A DNA stretch of 64,000 bases, from NCBI GenBank assembly GCA_905250125.1, contig CAJNOL010001135.1, forward strand, positions 1 to 64,000, written 5' to 3'. The stretch is from Rotaria sordida. Taxonomy: Eukaryota; Rotifera; Eurotatoria; Philodinida; Philodinidae. Of the stretch, positions 60,589 to 64,000 are shown piece by piece (positions within the stretch are counted from its first letter, which is position 1; every line of letters starts with the position of its first letter). Under the pieces are notes generated by a model that saw only the letters and a list, made by a program, of their open reading frames with translations, made no database searches and was not told the DNA's origin. Made by a program: the position numbers and the translations under genes.

Positions 60589-63528
60589 CTAAGATTTTCT
60601 AGATGTTGTTGTTGATGTTATTTGTAAAGCATGTTTAGCTTTACGTTTAAAAAAACAACATGTTGCTTCTGATGATTGTCCAATAAATGATGAATATTGT
60701 TCTTTATTACAATTATTTACATTTGTTGAAGAATTTGATGTTGTTCGTACAGGTATTAAACTATGTCGTTTAGCTGGTATAGGTCGTTGATTTTCCATAG
60801 TTGAACGTAATGATGGTAAAATAACAGGAGTTTTTGTTGTACTTGCATTTGAAACTGTTGTTTTTGAACCACCATTTAATGTTACAGTTGTAGCATTTGT
60901 TGAACTTATAGGTAATTGATGATGTTGATATATACTACGTAAAGCTACAGTACGATTATGTAACTCATGATTATTATTTCGAATTGTTGATGATATACCA
61001 TTGGTTGTAGAAATTATTTTCTTAGTTGTAGTATTAGTTGATTTTAAACCAGTTAGATTTGTTTTATTACGATTTAAACGATGTTCTTGTAAAATTTTAA
61101 TCCAATCAAAATCACTATCATTAATAAGATTATTTTCATCGAGTACACTATGAAATAATGCACGTAAATTAGTATACTAAAATAAATTATTATTTTTTTT
61201 TAATTATTTATTTGAGAAAAAAGAAATATTTGTACATACATCAGGTGTTTGAGAAAATTCCATTTGACGTACAGTTTGCATATAAATAAGAAATTGATTT
61301 GCATAACCTTCACATAAAATTTCATTAGTTGTAAAACGTTTTGTTTCACCTATTTTTTGATAACGTTCTTTTAATGTATCAGCTTTTAAACCTTGCCACT
61401 AGAAGAAATAAAAAATTTGTTGAACTATTAAAAGAGTTATAACGAATGATTAAAAGATGCACCAAATCTAAGAGTACAAGAAATCTTGTTAAATTTTCTA
61501 TGATATTTTAATAATTCGCGAACGCAAAAACAAAAAATATCAAAATGCGATGATGAAATTTTGCTTCGAAATGTATGAGTGATCTTTGTCTCTCTATGTA
61601 TATTTGAATAGTCAGTGATCATTTTCATTGAAATGTCCGAATCATACACTAGTTAATCTATATGATTTAAGAGCTAACACTTTACATTTATGTCGTAGAT
61701 AGAGGAGAGTCAGAATTACATTTTGATAAAAAGAAAAAGTTTTATCTCTTTTGACCTAGAAGCTATTAGCAACCTATAACAAAAGAAATGAAATGCTTAT
61801 GTCTTATCCAGAAAAATAGGTCAAAATTTGTTAGACGATCAGCATTAACAATGATCAGACAGATTTAGAAATCCCTAGCTATCGTAATCGAGCTATGGTA
61901 CTTAAAAGATTAATGTGAATAAATTCTGAAATAGTTTTTTTCTAATGAGCGAACTACCCAAACTGTGACTTGCTGTAAGAAAGTCTCGGTACCCATAGAT
62001 AGGTCTATAACCCTTAGAATATTCTGAAATTTTCAACCGAAAAGAATGTTCTTTGATTGAGATATTGAATTTTCTCGTAAACGTGATTTTTGTGACAAGT
62101 AGGGTTTGCAGCCTAATGATACGAGAATCTCTTCAGATTGAATCATTGGTGCTCCCTCTTGAAAGATCATAGCTACGTTGATTGGAACACGTCCTGAGAG
62201 ACTAGTCTATCAAGTCTTTGATAGCTACGCCGCGAAGGAAAAGATCGCGGTCGGAAGCTCATGCCTATGTCAGGAACATTTGGAACTTTCGTGAACCGAT
62301 GTTATTACTACGGTAAAAAATCGAGATCGATGGAAGAATCTATTAAACATGCTTAAAACCTCGATCTGACAAGATCAGACGAAATGAATATTCTTTTCGG
62401 CTGAAACTTTCAGGATATTCTAAGAGTCATTAGATCTAGCCATGAACAGCAATGTAGGTCGAAATTTCAATAAAAAGGTCATAGTTCGGCTTCGAAGACT
62501 CATGGACACGAACCCTTTTCGGATTTCTCTACTTTAACACCACTATGGCCGAAGTCGCTGAAAAAGAAGTTACCAAATCTAAACAAAAAACTGCTTTGTA
62601 GTTCATTATTTAACACTACTTTTTTTTCTCCTCGGATATTCATTTTATTATGTAAATCAATAATCGTCGTTATGTAGAAAAAGAAAATCTTACATACCGG
62701 TAGATTTCCTCGTAGAAAATACATAAACATATAACCTAAAGCTTCTAAATCATCTCGACGACTTTGTTCTCGACCTAAAAAAAATTCGAACATTATTTTT
62801 TTTTTCTTTTCAATAAACAAATCAATATACCAAGGTGGGTATTAATCGACATATATCGAGCTGTACCTAAAATGCATTAGAATATTTTTTTTACAAAACA
62901 ACGTATTTGAATTTGGTGTTTTTCTTTTTTATATATACCCGTCAAACTTTTATGTTCACGATATGGTATATGTGTACCATCCGATGTTCGATATTGTTTA
63001 GCTAAACCAAAATCAACCATATATATAATATGTTGACGATTTGTACTTCCACGTCCAATTAAAAAATTTTCTGGTTTAATACTAAATTTAAATAAGATTT
63101 CAAAACAAAAACAAAATTTTGTTTTTTTGTTTTCTTTACTCTCGATAAATTAAATTTTTTGAATGAACATATTCAATTCTATCTAATAATTGTAATCCAA
63201 TCATTAAAACAGTTTTTAATGAAAAACGTCTTGAACATAAATCAAATAAATCTTCTAATGATGGTCCTAATAATTCCATAGCAAGTCCATTATATGAACC
63301 AATTTGTCCATAAAATTGTATATATGGTATACCATCATATTTTCCTAAGATTTTATAAAATCGATATTCATATGCTAATTGTGGTGTACGTGTTAAAATT
63401 TGTTCTAATTTAATTGCAACATATTCATGTGTTTCATTATTACGACCTAAATATATTTCACCAAAATTACCCGAACCTAAACGACGACCAATTTGATAAC
63501 GTGAATTTAATGAACGATTTGTAGTCAT
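60589..63528 (-). CDS. CSNK1G: Casein kinase I gamma
   Basis: A membrane-anchored Ser/Thr kinase that phosphorylates, among others, Wnt co-receptor LRP6. Six exons: 63140-63528, 62939-63081, 62831-62866 (36 nt), 62698-62774, 61240-61398, 60589-61176, totalling 1392 nt (463 aa), phases consistent. Motifs in order: glycine loop [10 protein letters not shown] (about 17-26), VAIKL with the ATP lysine, [20 protein letters not shown], catalytic YRDIKPENF (D130), [10 protein letters not shown] in place of DFG with preceding Ile, [26 protein letters not shown] (CK1 signature, quoted in part), [20 protein letters not shown]. The extreme C-terminus has [13 protein letters not shown], equivalent to the palmitoylated CCCFFKRRKRK of vertebrate gamma isoforms, which separates it from alpha, delta and tau-tubulin kinases. 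The roughly 130-residue Thr/Asn-rich linker is lineage-specific. The long intron 61399-62697 contains inverted family A repeats. Confidence 0.95.
61940..62490. mobile_element. Foldback of repeat family A in CK1 gamma intron
   Basis: CTTAGAATATTCTGAAATTTTCAACCGAAAAGAAT-type sequence at about 62013-62052 pairs with GAATATTCTTTTCGGCTGAAACTTTCAGGATATTCTAAGAGTC-type sequence at about 62386-62430 (only shared blocks such as TTAGAATAT and CCGAAAAGAAT are counted). Two oppositely oriented family A copies thus form an inverted repeat with a loop of about 280 bp. Confidence 0.6.
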
Positions 63529-64000
63529 TCTTCATTCAAATAAATATTATATGATAGAATTATATACATATAAACATCGGAAAAAAAAGAAACAAAAATA
63601 TTATCTCTGGTTTGTTTTTGTTTTCTTTTCTGTGTATGTCGGTGATTATAAATTGATAATAAATATGAAATAAATATTTGATATCATTATTGCAAAAGAT
63701 AATAATAAAGGACGGATAAAAATGTACAAATTCTAGAAAAAAAATAAATAGAAGAATTTTTTGAATGTTGTGTTTTTTCCCCATTCCCTCCCATAATTAA
63801 AACAAAATATACAATGGCCCTATAGAAGAAACAGAGAAAGTGAGTCTCCAAGAACATTTTAAGTATAAACGGTAAAATTTGGATAAGTACTCCTTTTTAA
63901 TGAAGAATGTCAACAAACATTAGTTAATAAATTTTTCTTATTAAATTTATCTTAAAAATTTTATATTTTAAATAAGAAAAGGTATATGAAAAACAAAACG
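63529..64000. other. 5' flank of CK1 gamma, window edge
   Basis: AT-rich sequence with no further exon. It probably contains the kinase promoter and 5' untranslated region. No specific motif can be supported. Confidence 0.4.

Noticed and set aside
1-64000. CRISPR array, prophage, plasmid or bacterial operon features
   Set aside because: No regularly spaced direct repeats, Shine-Dalgarno-led gene strings or prokaryotic genes occur; the genes are animal genes with spliceosomal introns.

Overview
The window is AT-rich nuclear DNA from a small animal. All genes that can be named are eukaryotic, and most are split by GT-AG introns of about 48-76 bp with T-rich 3' ends. A few introns are 0.5-2 kb and carry repeats. 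There are no bacterial signatures, rRNA genes, tRNA genes or CRISPR arrays that I can support. The animal gene set (SMG8, PACSIN, TRPA1, casein kinase 1 gamma, a filamin-repeat protein), the tiny introns and the codon preference suggest a rotifer-like invertebrate, most likely bdelloid. The taxon is inference, not proof.

Layout. Positions 1-120 hold the 5' end of a secreted-protein gene (minus). A two-exon small gene (2424-2760, plus) ends 13 bp from a convergent single-exon JmjC/cupin gene (2774-4054, minus). A UPF0390 gene (5347-5610) lies 89 bp downstream of SMG8 (5700-13010, 14 exons, 874 aa) on the same strand. PACSIN/syndapin follows (13593-18726, minus), with two optional exons. MPC1 (20881-21601, plus) is split by exons of only 4 and 16 nt. 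From 21.6 to 39.1 kb the sequence is mostly non-coding and repeat-rich, with two unrecognised small genes (28758-29033 plus; 35586-35910 minus) and a 100-N assembly gap at 30439-30538. A filamin-repeat gene (39160-43188), TRPA1 (47628-54097, 8 exons, 1182 aa), a small membrane protein (56881-57246), BTF3/NAC-beta (59394-60286) and casein kinase 1 gamma (60589-63528) complete the minus strand.

The genes are unrelated housekeeping and signalling functions: nonsense-mediated decay, endocytic membrane bending, mitochondrial pyruvate import, sensory cation channel, nascent-chain chaperone and kinase. They do not form a pathway. Exon joins were checked by hand for reading phase and summed lengths, and all multi-exon models below are divisible by three.

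The most striking non-genic signal is the density of foldback (long inverted-repeat) elements. At least ten lie in introns and intergenic DNA, one with hAT-like termini and a probable 8-bp target duplication. At least three further repeat families have copies scattered across the window. The most striking genic signals are the 4-nt microexon in MPC1, alternative exons in PACSIN (one able to replace the SH3-bearing C-terminus), a JmjC protein with a broken metal-binding triad, and a possible SMG8-UPF0390 tandem transcription unit.
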